Origin: Pagrus major
Lineage: Eukaryota; Chordata; Actinopteri; Spariformes; Sparidae
Assembly (NCBI RefSeq): GCF_040436345.1
Contig: NC_133232.1
Location: forward strand, 28,335,315 to 28,399,314
Direction of reading: 5' to 3'
DNA: 64,000 nt
Part shown: piece by piece, positions 34,248 to 47,390 of the stretch
How the letters are laid out: the number at the start of each line of letters is the position of its first letter
Numbering within the stretch: position 1 is the first letter of the stretch
Notes under the pieces: generated by a model
The model's database searches: none
Told to the model about the DNA's origin: nothing
The model's input: the letters and a program-made list of their open reading frames with translations, nothing else
Made by a program: the position numbers and the translations under genes

Positions 34248-35590
34248 CTGAGAATTATCTTATCCAGTGAGTCAAAGAAATATTTGACTGGAATAAAAAT
34301 ATACATTTTGGTAAAATATTCATTTTAACAACATTGATCTTGCCAATTAATGAAAGGGGGAGGTTACCCCATCTTTGAATATAATATAATAATAGTAATA
34401 GTAATAATAATAATAATAATAATATAATATAATCTTTGAGTTAAGGGGAGTGAAATTAGCAGATGCACGGCTAGATAAAGTCACGTTAATACCTAAGTAT
34501 TTAAACCCCGATGGACTAAATTGAAAAGGTAAATCTGACTGTTGAAGATGACAGGCTGCAGTATTAATGGGAAAACACTCACTTTTCCCCAAATTTAATT
34601 TATAACCTGAAAAGGTGCTGAAGTTCTCCAGAATACTTAAAACAGCGGGGATAGAAAGTGTAGGATCGGTTATATACAATAAAAGGGGCCTGGAGCTTTG
34701 TTAGATTGCGTAGCTTTAATTGCGTTTGATACTTCTTCAATGGAGAGTGGGAAGTCCAGTTGCCTGGCAGTATTAGTATCAGTGACATGATTTGAAAGGT
34801 TCTGAAGAAATGTGTTCATTTTAGTGTTGTCTGTAGGAAATTCAGATTTATATAATGAAGAGTAAAATGATTTAAAAGTAGCATTCATTTCCAAAGGATC
34901 TGTAGTAATAGTATCATAAGTGTTTTTAATACTGGGTATCAAACGGGAAGTGGCCTGTCGTCGTTATTGATTTGCCAGTAAACGACTTGCCTTGTCGCCA
35001 TGTTCATAATATGAGCCGCGCATGCGTAGTAACAAGCGCTCTGCCTCTTTAGTTGAAACCCAAACGCTGCTTAAGTAGCTCCGGAGAAGGGTTCAGTGCA
35101 TATCTTTGATCAAGGTTACTAATCGCAGACTTAAGTTCATTAAGCCTAGCATTAATCTTTTTATTAGAAAGAGCAGAGTAAGAAATCATTTGACCTCTCA
35201 GGTAATAATAAAGGTGAATGGTCAGATATTACAATACCTAAATAGTCAGAAGAATTTACACATGAATTAAGAGTACCGTCAATGAAAAAATAATCAATCC
35301 TAGAATATGAATGGTGCACCTGGGAGAAGAAAGACATTCTTTTAATAGAGGGGTTACGAGATCTCCACGGATCAATAAGGCCGTTCTGTTTCATAAAATC
35401 TGAGAATGTTTTAGACATAGCAGATTGAGTCAGATTACAAGGATTAGACCGATCCAAGATTGAGTCAAAAACACAATTTGGATCCCCTCCGAGGATCAGG
35501 AGGTGAGTATTCAAGAAGAGGATGTTACTCAGCACTCTGGTTGCTACTTCAACATCATCGAAGTTCGGGGAATATACATTTACCAACAAA
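34248..35590 (-). mobile_element. Internally deleted L1-like (Tx1-type) LINE fragment
   Basis: Read on the minus strand. The apurinic endonuclease part (35589-35164) shows LLILGGDPNCVFDSILDR (the usual GGDFNCV with Phe to Pro), a block containing YSRIDYFFIDGTL, and the closing SDHSPLLL. A linker with SIEEVSNAIKATQSNKAPGP follows (34942-34690), then it jumps to a late reverse-transcriptase segment (SGYKLNLGKSECFP, SGFKYLGIN). The core with the FADD-type catalytic block is missing, so a large internal deletion occurred. No 3' tail or target duplication seen. An AAT-rich microsatellite (34380-34430) sits inside. Confidence 0.85.
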
Positions 35591-36008
35591 ACCTTTTTTT
35601 TGCAGGGTGAGACACGGGTGAATTGGCTCAGAGAGTTTCAGGTTCTTTACTGAACATGTTAAGTAAGCATGTTTAACAAGCACACACAAAAATATGGGTT
35701 GACTTCAAAGTATGAGTTTCTGCCTTGGTTAAATCGGTGACGTTAATGAAGGTCAATGATCTCGAAATTGTTTCATTTTGTGTCATTTTTATATCAGTAT
35801 TATATATATATATATATGTCAGTAAAAGTAGTAATTTACCCTGACCCCATGCCCATTTTACCCCCACCTTGGGGCAAGTTGTGCCATAGGACGACTTCAT
35901 TTTTTTAAAACTACCATTTAGTTAAACAACCCTGTGTTGTAGAATGGTAAATGAATGATAGTGGGTAGTGAAACCAGTTGAAGGTTTACAGACGAAACAA
36001 ACGCTGAC

Positions 36009-36029
36009 ATGGGCCAGTGGTGGTGACAG
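36009..36029 (+). pseudogene. Dead PLAAT first coding exon (premature stop)
   Basis: Follows the usual leader (GAAGGTTTACAGACGAAACA) and starts ATGGGCCAGTGGTGG, but the next codon is TGA (36024-36026) where C3 has TCA. The donor CAG/GTTAGG is intact. The TCTTC tract after it breaks off near 36225 into a type II promoter copy, so no exon 2 belongs to it. It is the remnant of a lost unit. Confidence 0.85.
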
Positions 36030-36230
36030 GTTAGGAAATTATCACTGAATCAGAACACTAAATCGTCTTCTTCCACTTCTTTGTCTTCTCTGTCTGTGTC
36101 TTCTTCATCTACTTCTCCTTCATCATCTTCTTTTCAGTCTTCTTACTCTTTTTCTGTCTTTTTTCTTTGTCTTTATCTGTGGTTCATTGGCAATCTCCAA
36201 ACCAACTTTACATTTGCACTCTGCCAAATG

Positions 36231-36359
36231 TAGGCGTGCACATTGTGACGTTTGGATTACACTTTCATTGTGAAGGTAACCTTGAATAACTTGATCCCTC
36301 ACAGAGGAAGTTATGTGGCTCTTTGGAGGTGTCTCTGACATTCGACTTCATCTTTAAAG
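36231..36359 (+). promoter_or_regulatory. Type II promoter / 5' exon with mutated donor, upstream of C7
   Basis: Same block as 13491-13610, but the donor reads TTTAAAG/ATAAGAGG: GT is changed to AT. The following 1.3 kb parallels the intron before C3 (13620-15360 versus 36370-37640), so this and C7's leader came together from a C3-like unit. Confidence 0.5.
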
Positions 36360-37689
36360 ATAAGAGGACAGACTGACAAAACATTTGCATAAAATGTGAT
36401 TTTTTTTGTTAGAAGACCCGTCAGTATTTGTGTGTTTGCTAAAATGTTAAAACTTGTTTATTTTGTACTGTACAGACAAAAACTAAACTGAAACAAAACC
36501 TTTTATGAAAAACTCAAACTAAATTATAAAAACGCTCACACAGCCTAACCCTAACCTATTTTAGAGGTGTTCATGTTGGTTTTTGGTGCTTTCAAACAAG
36601 GTAGGCCATGTTATGGGCTACCTGAGGGTGTTTCTATTATTTGGCCCCAGTGTTATTATCGTAAATTAAAAGTGAACCTAAATCGAAGCCCTTGAAAAAA
36701 ACTTGACCTGAAACTTAATAAAACATGATAGCCTCAACAAAAACTCAAACTAAAGAGAAACAAAACTAATTAAAATGAAATAAAGTTAAAGTCATTTCAG
36801 TTTTATTTTAGCAATGAAGTATCAGGTTCATTCATTGTCATTTTGTAACACAACATTGCACAATGGAATAAAAGTTGTAGCCCCTTCATGCCACAACATA
36901 GGCCTCCAGTATACACAGTGTTTGAATTAGAAGCATTCAGAAGCACATTTTGTACATTTATTTTATATGCAGCTTCTCACAAGTTCATAAAATCATTGTG
37001 GATCTGAGCCACTGTGTGGAACAGTTGTCAAAATGGAGGTTGAACTGGCTCAGAGAGTTTCAGGGCTGGTGGAGGCAGGAGGTCGAGGTGCGTAGGCTGG
37101 AGGCTGGTGGCTTGAGAGGCTGGAGCTCGTAGCACTCCAGTTATCAGGGAAGCCACACCCAGCCTCTGCAGAGCACCTCTGTAAACACAACAGTACAGAA
37201 ACCACATCAACAGTCCCAATCATGACACATACTTTACATTCCATCTGTAGCTAAAACACAATGATCACAGTTTAATCTTTACTGAACATGTTAAGTTAGC
37301 ATGTTTAACAAGCACACACAAACATATGGGTGGACTTCAAAGTATGAGTTTCTGCCTTGGTTAAATCAGTGACGTTAATGAAGGTCAGTGATCAAAATTG
37401 TTTCATTTTGTGTCATTTTTATATCAGTATTTAACGGTGGCTATTTACCCTTTGAGGACTCAATTTACCCTGACCCCATGCCCATTTTACCCCCACCTTG
37501 GGGCAAGTTGTGCCATAGGACAACTTCATTTTTTTAAAACTACCATTTAGTTAAACAACCCTGTGTTGTAGGATGGTGAACAAATGAATCACACAACACC
37601 CAGGTCAATGGCACATCAACATCAATGATTTATTCCTGCAGGTGCTGAGAGTCATCTGGGAAGTGAAACCAGACAAATCAAACGCTGAC

Positions 37690-38579
37690 ATGGACAAAGG
37701 ACAGGTTAGGAAATTATCACTGAATCAGAATATTGAAAATTAGACTAGTGCTTTTGTTTTTGTTTTTTTCTTTGCGGTTTATATTTTCTATTACAGCAAT
37801 TATGTTTAATTATGCAACTTTTATAGCATGTATCCAATGTGTTATTGTATAAAGAATATAATGTCTTGCATTAACTTTGTATAACCCAGTTTATGTCAGA
37901 GAGTCTGCCTAGCTCAGATGTACTGCAGTTATTGCCAAAAGCAATCTTTTGCAAAGTCAAACCTTTTTCCTGTATGTTCAAATCAAAGTCTGATGAGAAA
38001 CCAAAGCCTGGGGACTTGATTGAGATCTTCAGGGGCCTCTATGAGCACTGGGCTGTGTACATTGGTGATGGCTTAGTTGTTCACATTGCACCACCCTGTG
38101 AGTCCCTCGACACAACTTGGATTGCTTGTTTGGATAAACCAATTTATAATTAATAAACCACAAATATGTCGCCATAATTAGTGTATAATTCTGTGCAAAT
38201 TATATTATCATCTTTTTAATTCATAGCTGAAGTCGCTGGTGCTGGGGCCAACTGTGTGATGTCGGTCGCAGCTCAGAGGGCCATGGTGAAGAAAGAGAAG
38301 CTAAGAGATGTGGTGGGAACCGACAAGTGGAAAGTCAACAAAGACCTGGATGAGAAGTACGAGCCCCACCCAACTGATACCATTGTGAAGGAGGCGCTTG
38401 AGTTGGTGGGCACCGAGCAGCCGTACGACATCATGACACAGAACTGTGAGCACTTTGCAAAGGAGCTGCGATATGGAAAAGCTGAGTCCTGGCAGGTCAG
38501 TGGACCCATGTTTGTCTTTTACATTAAAGAAACCTTTTTGGGCCTGTGGTGGAGTTTGTGTAAGTATGAGATGAATTAA
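37690..38579 (+). CDS. PLAAT-family copy C7, membrane-tail exon missing
   Basis: Exons 37690-37704 (MDKGQ), 37989-38097 and 38227-38495 are in frame. Motifs: [27 protein letters not shown] and [19 protein letters not shown]; both His and the Cys are present. The exon 2 acceptor is ATCAAAG/TCT with a poor pyrimidine tract. No tail exon lies downstream: homology to C1 intron 3 continues to about 40260, where C1 would have the exon, then gives way to unrelated sequence with a retroposon tail (40408) and the old polyadenylation signal (40537). Without splicing, exon 3 reads on to TAA/TGA-free codons ending at 38577-38579 ([20 protein letters not shown], then LCKYEMN), about 158 residues. So a tail-less, possibly soluble or weakly anchored enzyme. 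Confidence 0.8.
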
Positions 38580-40407
38580 GTGTAGTTAATTTAATGATAA
38601 TAGTATAGTAAAAGAACACACACACAAGAAACACAATAAAGGAAAAAAATATTTTTGCATAAATCTGAAGGTTTTTCAGTAAGTTCAATTGGTCAGACAT
38701 TACTGAGGTCACTGCATCCAAAATCTTTTGAGCAAGTTGCCTTTAAAAAGTTGGTAGTTTGTCCATTATGAAGCACAGCCAGCTTTGTTTCATTTATTAA
38801 GGTTAAGTTTAATTTAGGCTTTTTTCCCCCTAACTTTCTAACTTGAATAACACTAACACAGCGAGCAGTTTCCTCTCTTTGGTATGGGCACCTTCTGCAC
38901 ACAGGACAATAAATAAATAAATAAAGCAATAAAAGACAGAAATCCAACAGTTAGGCAAAGAAGAGTGATAAGACTGCAAATTAAGGATAAAAATACAATT
39001 AAAATATGAGACAAAACTTTTCTTTTTAGTCAAAGTTGGGTGAACAAACATGGTGTGCTGGAAAAGAGATGTGTGACATTTTAAAGATCTAAATTAATGC
39101 ACCAAAGCTTGAATCAAAATGGCATCAGCTGACTGCAGACACCTCCACGTTGGAAAAAATTAAAAAAATAAAAATATGAATACTTTTGCCGTCAGTGCAT
39201 CATCCTCTGAGCACCACAGGGTGGCGCCTCTAACACTCAAGGTACACTGTCCCTCTGAACTGACCATATCAAGCAGTCCTCCCACATCACATTCATTGTT
39301 CAACTCAGTACTTGTATTGATTTGTGGACAGTGACATGACTGGTAAGCTTGTCTCGTTGTTTAACATGCTGTTGAATTAGAATTGTTTTTTTCTATGGCA
39401 ATTTTTCTTTCCCTCGCCCTTACAGAAAAATTACACCTGAAAAACACTTGAAACTTACATTTTTTTTCAGATTTTATAATAAAACAACAGGTTATTTGAA
39501 CAATTACTCTCTCTTGGTCCATCAATTTGGGAGTATTTGTTTTTTTTAATCAATTATTTCACATTGCAAAGCACCACAGAACTACTTGTCTAGTCATGGA
39601 TATAATGAGTGCTGTATTCAGAGTTCACAACCATGTTTTCTACCTATTAAAATGCAATAATGTATACATAACTATCAAATATATGATAGAAATGACCTAA
39701 AACTAAATAAAAGTAATCGCCCCTGGAGTTGCATCACTGGTGTTCCCATGTAACAAAAGTCTATAGTTTTGAAATAAAAATCACACCGATGACACCGATT
39801 TTCACATTTATCTCCAGATTTCATATGAAACTTTTGGTAGATGGAAAAAGGATAAAAAGTCATTAATTTATGCGTATTTGGAGTTACTGGGGTAGTGAAC
39901 AACGTTTCTATTTCATAAGAATCTTATGTTACTGCTTGGGGAAAACTTAAACTTTTTTTTACATTAATGATCTTTATTTCTTTCTGGCAAGTGACCATGG
40001 TATAACTGGGATAATGGTCTTCAATGTGTCCGTAATCAGGAATTAATGGACTCCACAGAAGGAACCAAATTCCTGATATTGGACACCTCGTCAGACATTA
40101 TCTCTTACTTAAAATATAGAAGACATCATCAGGAAAGATTCATTTCCATAATTTTCACTGGTGTTTTCACAGTCCATCAGCCATTTATCAAAATGGAGAC
40201 ATGGATTCTGTGTTTCACTTACGAATTAATAAAGAATCAGAACTAAGTCAAACCAGAAAATTAAATAAATTAATCATATTTGAGGAATTAGTCACGGTAA
40301 TAGTTATCATATCAGTTACAACAGATTCAAATACTGACCTGCTTTTATGATAAGGATCAAGAAATCCATGTAAACTCCTCAAACTCTTTTCTTTCTCGTG
40401 ACAAATG

Positions 40408-40470
40408 TACTTATTGTAAGGCGCTTTGGACAAAAGCGTCAGCTAAATGCCCTGAATGTAAATGTAAAGT
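40408..40470 (+). mobile_element. Retroposon 3' tail replacing the C7 tail exon
   Basis: AAGGCGCTTTGGACAAAAGC then GTCAGCTAAATGCCCTGAATGTAAATGTAAA in two parts matches the common fish 3' tail of the type CGCTTTGGATAAAAGCGTC with an ATGTAA repeat end. Only the tail is visible; the body and family are not determined. Confidence 0.5.
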
Positions 40471-40609
40471 TTGGTATTGGACTCGGCTGGATTGAATTGA
40501 AGGGGACTTCTGGGCCTTGGTGGAGGGATTGTTTTGAATAAAGAATAATCTGTGATTCTGGATGGTCATCTTTCTTTCTTTCTGCAACATGTGGTCCCCT
40601 GGCACAGTC

Positions 40610-42499
40610 GTAATTCTTAAAACCCTTACGGCCTTGATCTCAGTCTGGTTTCAGTTTTTAATTTATTTAATAATAGTTTTATCTGTTCACTTATTTCCTT
40701 TATTAGAATTCCAAAGCATTTCAATTAGAAGCAACATGCTGTATTATATTAGTATTGTTGAGTTGTAGAGACAAGCCACCTAATTTCATACCCGAGTACT
40801 TTGAACTTGTTTTTCTGAATCTTTTGGCTTTTTCCAGGCCACTACAGGTCCTTACAAATAACAGGACACATCTGAACCTCTTCATATCACCTGGAAAAAC
40901 ACTTTCCTGTGACGTCCAAATGGAGATCTTGATATTGTTGCCTTTGTTGTGTTGTGGGAGTAGAAATCTTAGGATATGGATACTTGCCCCCCTTCTCGTG
41001 AATTCTCGGCTGATACATTTGCTGAAGATGTATATGATTACAGCCTTTAAATTTAAAGAAAGAAACATGTGTAATTTAATTATATTTATTTATAGAATAG
41101 CTCACATGCTACATGATTTGATTTCTCTGTAAAACGTTGCATCCAGTCTTCCTCAGTCCACCAACACAGCATAGTTCTTTACCTGACCTGAACACCTCAT
41201 ACCAGGACATTAGCTCCAGTGGAGACGGCTGTTGATTGTGTCAGGCGGCCTATTAATACAGCATCTTACATCAAACCTTACAGGACCACATCCAACACAG
41301 ACAGGGGATCTGGGGCTACACTGAAAGCTTTGATGAAACCTCAGCATCGGCAGACATTTCCACTTTTTAAAATGTTCTGTTAGACTTCTTGGATGTGATC
41401 CTACAGAGCAGATCTGCAATTAAATAAAAGGCACAAATAAAAGAGTAAAAGAAACTTTAAGGGCACTCCTTTACCCTGACCACACCCAAGACTGTCAAAA
41501 ATGACTGATGGATAATTCTTACTTGCGTCAATGATCCCAAAAGGTTTTAGTGAAGGTGTTATCTGTGGGATTATACAGGTACAAATGCACGACGGGACCT
41601 TCAAAGATATCAAAATAAAACTGATCCGAACTTTGATTTCATAACCCCTCCACCACAGCACTATCCCACATAGATCACAGGAAAAGGCATGTAAACACAT
41701 TTGAAACCAGTTCTCCAGCCTCAATTTAACTACTTATTTCCCTCCTGTGCTCATCATGTGTCTGCAGTGCCTGTTACACATTTACAGATCTGAAAACAGT
41801 CGAATGTGTCACCCGTCAGGCCAGTTCAGTACAGTAAAATACAGTGTTGTATGTGCAAAGTGAACTTAACACAATCGACGTTCTTTGCCATGAAACCTTT
41901 TGTTGTTGTTGTTAGGCCACACAAATACACAAGTGCATGCATTGATCGCTTTTATGTCTTAAATCTGTAAGATAGTGACAGCTGAACTAAAACATTCATA
42001 TCCAGAGTGTGTGTGTAATAATACATGTTTCAATTCTGTTATATATATTTCTTAATGTTTAAAAAAAAGTGTCATTTTAAGACCAGATGCACCATTTATA
42101 TACATTTACTTTACAACTGAGTTATGTATTTAAAAAAAAAAAAAACAACAACAACAGAGGGGGGGATTTTGTGATCAACTCTGCTTCAAGGAGTTCTGCT
42201 TCATGTCTCTCCGGATTCTGCATTTGTTTCAGCTCTGCCGTCCACAATAATGCATTCGTAAAGCACTGGATTGTTGTCAGAAGCAGAGTCACCCACTGAC
42301 CAACGGTAACGTTTTCCTCTGCTCAAACAACAAGCCGCCTCTTTACCAGCGACTGTTTACAGTATCTTGTCCACTGCCAACATGTCTTTCTGTTCCTTTG
42401 TGGAATGTCGAGCCTCCATCCGCTGCTCTGGGTCCAGTCACTGTGGTCCATGTTCCTCCCTCTCCATTTCCACCCTCAAATCACTCTTTGCGTGCCCCG
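40610..42499. other. Intergenic sequence between C7 and scyl1
   Basis: 40610-40960 pairs with 21920-22330 (duplicon). From 41100 to the scyl1 stop no exon, RNA gene or repeat family was recognised; the right part should include the scyl1 3' UTR, but I could not place its polyadenylation signal. Small GTT (41899) and poly-A/AAC (42131) runs are present. Confidence 0.45.
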
Positions 42500-45400
42500 T
42501 CAGTCCAGCTTGCGTGCACCCAGTTTGAGAGGACCTTTAGCAGCTTTGCGCTCTGCCCGTTTCGCCTCCAGCTCTTTCCTCCTCTCGTCCCGTTTCTTCT
42601 TGGACAGCTCGGCCTTGCTGAGACCTGAATGACAATACAGGCAGTTCAGTCAGATAGTTAATGGTTGTCTAACAAGAATACTTGCGCATTAGTGTAAATA
42701 CAGTTCAGGCGGAAGATCGTACACAGAAGATTGGTCTTTATTTTATGCCAGAGTAAAATCCTTTTCACACTGGACACAACACCCACTAACACCCACTACC
42801 CTCTGGCTGTTGTCAGTGGGAAAGGATACAATCAGCATTCAATCTTGTGTCAAATGACTCATGTAAATGGAAACACGTGCTGGAAGCACAATGCCACTAC
42901 GTGCATTTAAGTTCCCGTCATTGGTATATAAGTACTTTTACATCCGTCTCTGTTCAAGCAGTGCACGAATGCTGGTCAGTAGTTGTCGAGTTCGTGAGCG
43001 ACTGAAGTAAAACATTTTTAAATGACATCGGTAACATTGTCACTGGCCTCCATGCTGCTCTTTATGATTCCCTGTTTTCCTGTGTGCTTATGACATCTAA
43101 TGTGACACAACAGAAAAAACACACAAACAAACAAACAAAAACAACCGCACCAGTTGAATGTCTCCGGCACCAGCCAGGATTACTGTTCCAGAGCTGTGGT
43201 GCTGAATAATGACCAGAAATTTTTTTGCAGAAAATGTTGATGTCAAAGAGCATTTAACCTCTGATCTTATGAATATAATGCCATAATTTCATTGTTTTAT
43301 CATATTAGGCATTTGTGTGTTAAATCTGATTGGAATTATTGTATGAATTCTTGAGTTGTAGCCAAAACTGTGTTTTGTGAGGCCACAGTGACCTTGACCT
43401 CTGACCTTTGGCCACCAAAATCTAGGTTCTTGAGATATCGCATTTACAAGAATGGGACATACGGAGGGATGGACAACTGGAAAACATAAAAACTGGCAAT
43501 GGAAAAGTAAAAAAGATATTTTTAGCAGGTGTATCCACAAAAAAACCCTGCATATACGCCAAATGTTGATGTAAATATCGTATTAGAGTAAATGTGAGAT
43601 GCACCATCTGTCTGCAGCTCATTCTGAGCAAATAATGGTTCATATTTGTGATAAGAGGACCAACTGAGACTTACCCTGGTTTCCATCCACTGACTCCCAG
43701 CTCTCCTCAGCTCCCCAGTCTCCTGTTGCCTCTGCACTCCAACCATCTCCAGCCTGACGAGGAGAAAACACAACACGCACCACTTTTAATTCAATTTAAA
43801 GGAATTTTATTTTACATTTTGTTAAATAAGTTTCTTCTCTTAGATATAATATGTTTATGCATAAGCTTCAAGATGCTGGTAAACAAAGCCAAGGTAGCTG
43901 TTTGCCCATTTCCAGCTTTTATGCTAAGCTAAGCTAACTTCCTCCTGGTTCTATCTTCATATTTACCATACAAAACATGAGAGTGGTGTTGATCTTCTCA
44001 TCTAACTATGAGCAAGAAAACTTACTTCCAAGAAGTCAAACTATTAATTTTTAACAGGTGGTTCATTCTTTATGCTCAGTGTCCCTTCACCTTTATCGTC
44101 ATCTAACAGATTCTGTTTAATATCATCTTGCGTTGTTTTCACAGGCAAACTACTTGGACAAAAAAGAAAGCCTGAATGAAAAGATCTGTCAACACCAATG
44201 TCTCCCACCTCCTTTATCTCTCTACCTCCATTTGTAAATCTAACGAATACATGAAGTTAGTTACATAAATGCAGACTTGCAACACTTAAAACCTGGAAAA
44301 ACAATGAATAATGATGCAGAATGTTTTCTATCATTAGCGTTTTGCATTCAGGGTTCACATCGTCAAATATTTCAAACCTAATTGAGACTAATCTGTCTTT
44401 TCGCCTCGCTCCGTCCTCACCGTGGTTGCAGCAGTACCGCTTGTGTTTCTCTGGGAGACGCTCGCAAACAGATCATTCTGACCAGCCCCCTTGGCTGCGC
44501 TGCTGCTGTCCCAGTTGTAATCGCTGGCTAACCGCACCCCATCGGGCAGCTGGACCGTCGTATTGGTCAGTGTTATGTCGTTTTCCTCCTCCCCCCAGTC
44601 ATTGCCCCAGCCCTCCTCGCCTGCAGAGCTCTGACCCTGCCCTTCCTTCTCGTTGGACCAGCTGTCGTCGGCGTCCCAGCCTGAGCTGCTCCAGTCAGAG
44701 CTCTGCTTTTTCACAGCTGTCGACCGCCCCATCTAGATATCAGAGAGATGATAACCGATTAACAAAGGCACTAAGTGAAATAATACAAAAAGATCAAATA
44801 AAGAACTTTGACTTTGACTGTTTAGGTTCTTTTATCTCCACACAGAAAACAAATGTGATCGTAAATTTAAATGGTGCCGAAAATTTGCTTGCTTTCATTT
44901 GCTTTCAATTCTATACGTGGGTTTTGGTATGTACGGAAAGGTATCAAGCCTGTACAATAAACTAGTAGTATAAGGTGCTGTCAGGGGTAATATTTACATT
45001 TACATAAGGTAATATTGTATATTGGATCCAAATGAAAGGGCTCATACTCCTTTGTCACTGGCCTTCTTTTTGGATGGTGCCATTCCTGACCAGTCAGTGC
45101 TCCAGTCATCTGGCTCAGTTTGAGTTTTATCTGGCTCCTATATGAGAAACAGTTTGTAATTTATGACATTTTAAAATACAATGATGTGACATAATTTCAC
45201 GCATGTATCACAATAATAATTACTCAGTTTTTCTTGTTAGTCAACAGTTGAAACCCTACCTCCAAACTTCCCCAGTCCTCCTCCTCGTCCCAGCGGTCTC
45301 CCATCGCCTCTTCATCATTGTCCTTAACTTCGAGAGTGTGTGATTGGTTGGCACGACCAGAGGCAGCATGGTGAGTCAGTGAGGCTTGTGGAGTTTTATC

Positions 45401-45960
45401 TTCAGAACCTGCAATAGAAAATAAAAAACAAAGAAAAGGTTTCAGGTGGCATATTTAAGATTTCTTAAAGTGGCACTCCACCGATTGAAGTGTGCTTCAC
45501 GTCTTTGAGGGTGCTGATAAGTTGCCTCGAGGGTTATCACTTGAATCAACGATGTTTGGGTCTGAAGAAGTTTGGTAATCAAATAAAATCTGGCAATGTG
45601 GAGTGAGAAAGAAGTGAGCTCCTCTTCTCTGCTTGAGGAAAGCAGCTAGACGCTACATTAGTCGCTACTAACATACACAGACCCAATTCTCATATCAAAC
45701 TCAGATCAGCAAAGGTGTATTTTGGGTAATGTAGGCTCCAGGTTTTGACAAGGAAGAAGAACATTTGGAATAAAAAAAGACGACATGTCTGGTTCTCCTG
45801 CTGTATTAATTTCTATCCTCTTAAGAAACTGCTCAATGCAGCAGTCTTACAGGACAAAAAGAGTGTGATATAACCCTACCAGGTGCAGGTGCTTCGTCAG
45901 TGGCACTGGTAGGGCTGGTGTCGTTGGCGGGCCCGCTGTCTTCCGCTGCTGCTCCGCCTT
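42500..45960 (-). CDS. scyl1: SCYL1 (N-terminal kinase-like protein), C-terminal exons, truncated 5'
   Basis: SCYL1 is a catalytically inactive kinase-like protein that binds COPI coats and acts in Golgi-ER traffic. Exons on the minus strand: 45960-45880 (cut), 45408-45260, 45137-45048, 44732-44421, 43753-43675 and 42624-42500. All joins are GT-AG and keep frame. Text includes [39 protein letters not shown] and a basic coiled segment [20 protein letters not shown] ending [12 protein letters not shown], whose RKLD is the COPI-binding C-terminus. The exon at 45880 is broken at about 45960, where PLAAT 3'-flank sequence begins (TGTCCCATACACTACACTAC). The kinase-like and HEAT exons are not found to the right in this window. 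Identification strong; truncation is either a real breakpoint or an assembly join. Confidence 0.9.
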
Positions 45961-46398
45961 CTGTCCCATACACTACACTACACTTCCTCTTTATTGTAAG
46001 AGCACCTCCATGAACTCAGGGTCATGATGACTGAACCAATTCAACACAATTCATCACTTCTGTGCTTGTCTTATGACATGTCCCCGCTGATTGTTTGACA
46101 ATTTAGCTGGAGTTTATAAAGTTCTGTCTTCCTCTGACATTAAATTGTTTGTCATTGTTTTGAATAAAGAATAATTTGTATGATTCTGGATGGTAGTCTT
46201 TCTTTCTGCAACATTTCACCTGGCGGCCATTTTCGTCTGACATCATGCTCAGTGTGGGAAGCCCAAATAATGTTATCAAAAGGATGAAGTCGTATGCAGG
46301 GAATCTGACAAACAGTTATCATTTCACAGCTCCGTAATCAATCAGCTACTGATAAGACAATAGATATTGAAAATCTGGGGGATATAGGGCCATACTTC
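45961..46398 (+). repeat. PLAAT 3'-flank duplicon inserted next to the scyl1 break
   Basis: From CTGTCCCATACACTACACTA to GGGCCATACTTCAAG the sequence equals 49257-49698 almost base for base: 3' UTR end, orphan polyadenylation signal (near 46167), the CRE-like site (here TGACATCA, mutated) and flank. No PLAAT exon precedes it, so only the end of a unit was copied here. Confidence 0.9.
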
Positions 46399-46933
46399 AA
46401 GAAAAAATGACATATTTGATGATCCATTAGTTACAAGCGGACTACGGCTAATGTTAGCATGTGCGGCTCACGATGCGTCACTGTGGCCCTGTCTTCACAC
46501 AGGGGCCTCCACAGCTGTTTGTAGCCGAGCTCCAGCTCAAACACACGCTGCTCGTGAGGAGCTGATGGTCGCTCTCTGGAAGTCCTTCTCTGGAGGTTTG
46601 CTGAGCTATCGAAGCTTTCAGAAAAACAATGTTATCTCCTAAATTAAGGAACAGATGTCAGTCAAATAACTTAACTGCTCAGTGACGTTCACTGAACAGC
46701 TAACCAGTGCTGGCCGATGCTACAGCGGCGACTGGGGCGGCATTTGTGGTGGTGACGGACGACGACAACCTGTACTTTTTACACGCCTGAGTTCCGAAGT
46801 ATCCGCTGTTCTGTTGATGAAGCGCAGGAGGACGAACTGTTGACGACTTTATTTACTCGTAGCAACCGCTAGCTGATTGCGTAGCTACTTGGTTTCATCT
46901 GCACTCGCGCGGCGCTAACGTTACCTGTCTACC
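46399..46933. other. Unique GC-rich segment between two duplicons
   Basis: Not repeated elsewhere in the window and richer in CpG than its neighbours (for example CGCGCGGCGCTAACG near 46907), so it could be a promoter fragment of an unrelated gene. No convincing start codon or splice pair was found on either strand. An open frame at 46451 is short and unrecognised. Confidence 0.4.
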
Positions 46934-47390
46934 GAATAATGCCAAATTCACAATGACCAGCAATTAGGTAGTACTAGTTAGGTTAATGTTTTTTTCTTAA
47001 ACAGACTTGTGCACTTGTGCAGGTTTTATTTATTATTTAGTTTTTTCCCCCCCATAGTGTTGATGTAGAATTTATTTATTTTTGGTGGATTTTTTTGTTG
47101 GTATAACTAAAAAGGTGATGCATGCTTATAAAGACATCACAATAATCAGTAAGGTCTTTTGAAGAGCATATTCCATGTCTTTTTTTTTAATAGTAAGTAA
47201 ACTAAATTAAACTGACTAACAAGATGTTTTTAGTTTTTACATTAAAGCAAATTAGCTTTTGTTTATGGGAAAATGTAAGTTGTAATAAAGCAAAAAATGT
47301 TATTATATTGACCTACATTAAGTAACATTTTGGTTTGTGTCAAAAGAAAATATATTGATTAAGATATAATTATAAAACTTATTTTAGTTG

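Noticed and set aside
40046-40246. Possible small exon in C7 intron 3 ([14 protein letters not shown])
   Set aside because: It matches C1 intron 3 (7080-7170) at the nucleotide level, but no splice pair ties it to the gene and the frame is not kept around it.
44321-44965. Plus-strand 214-codon frame
   Set aside because: It is antisense to scyl1 exon 44732-44421, and the Ser/Pro/Arg-rich text comes from that overlap.
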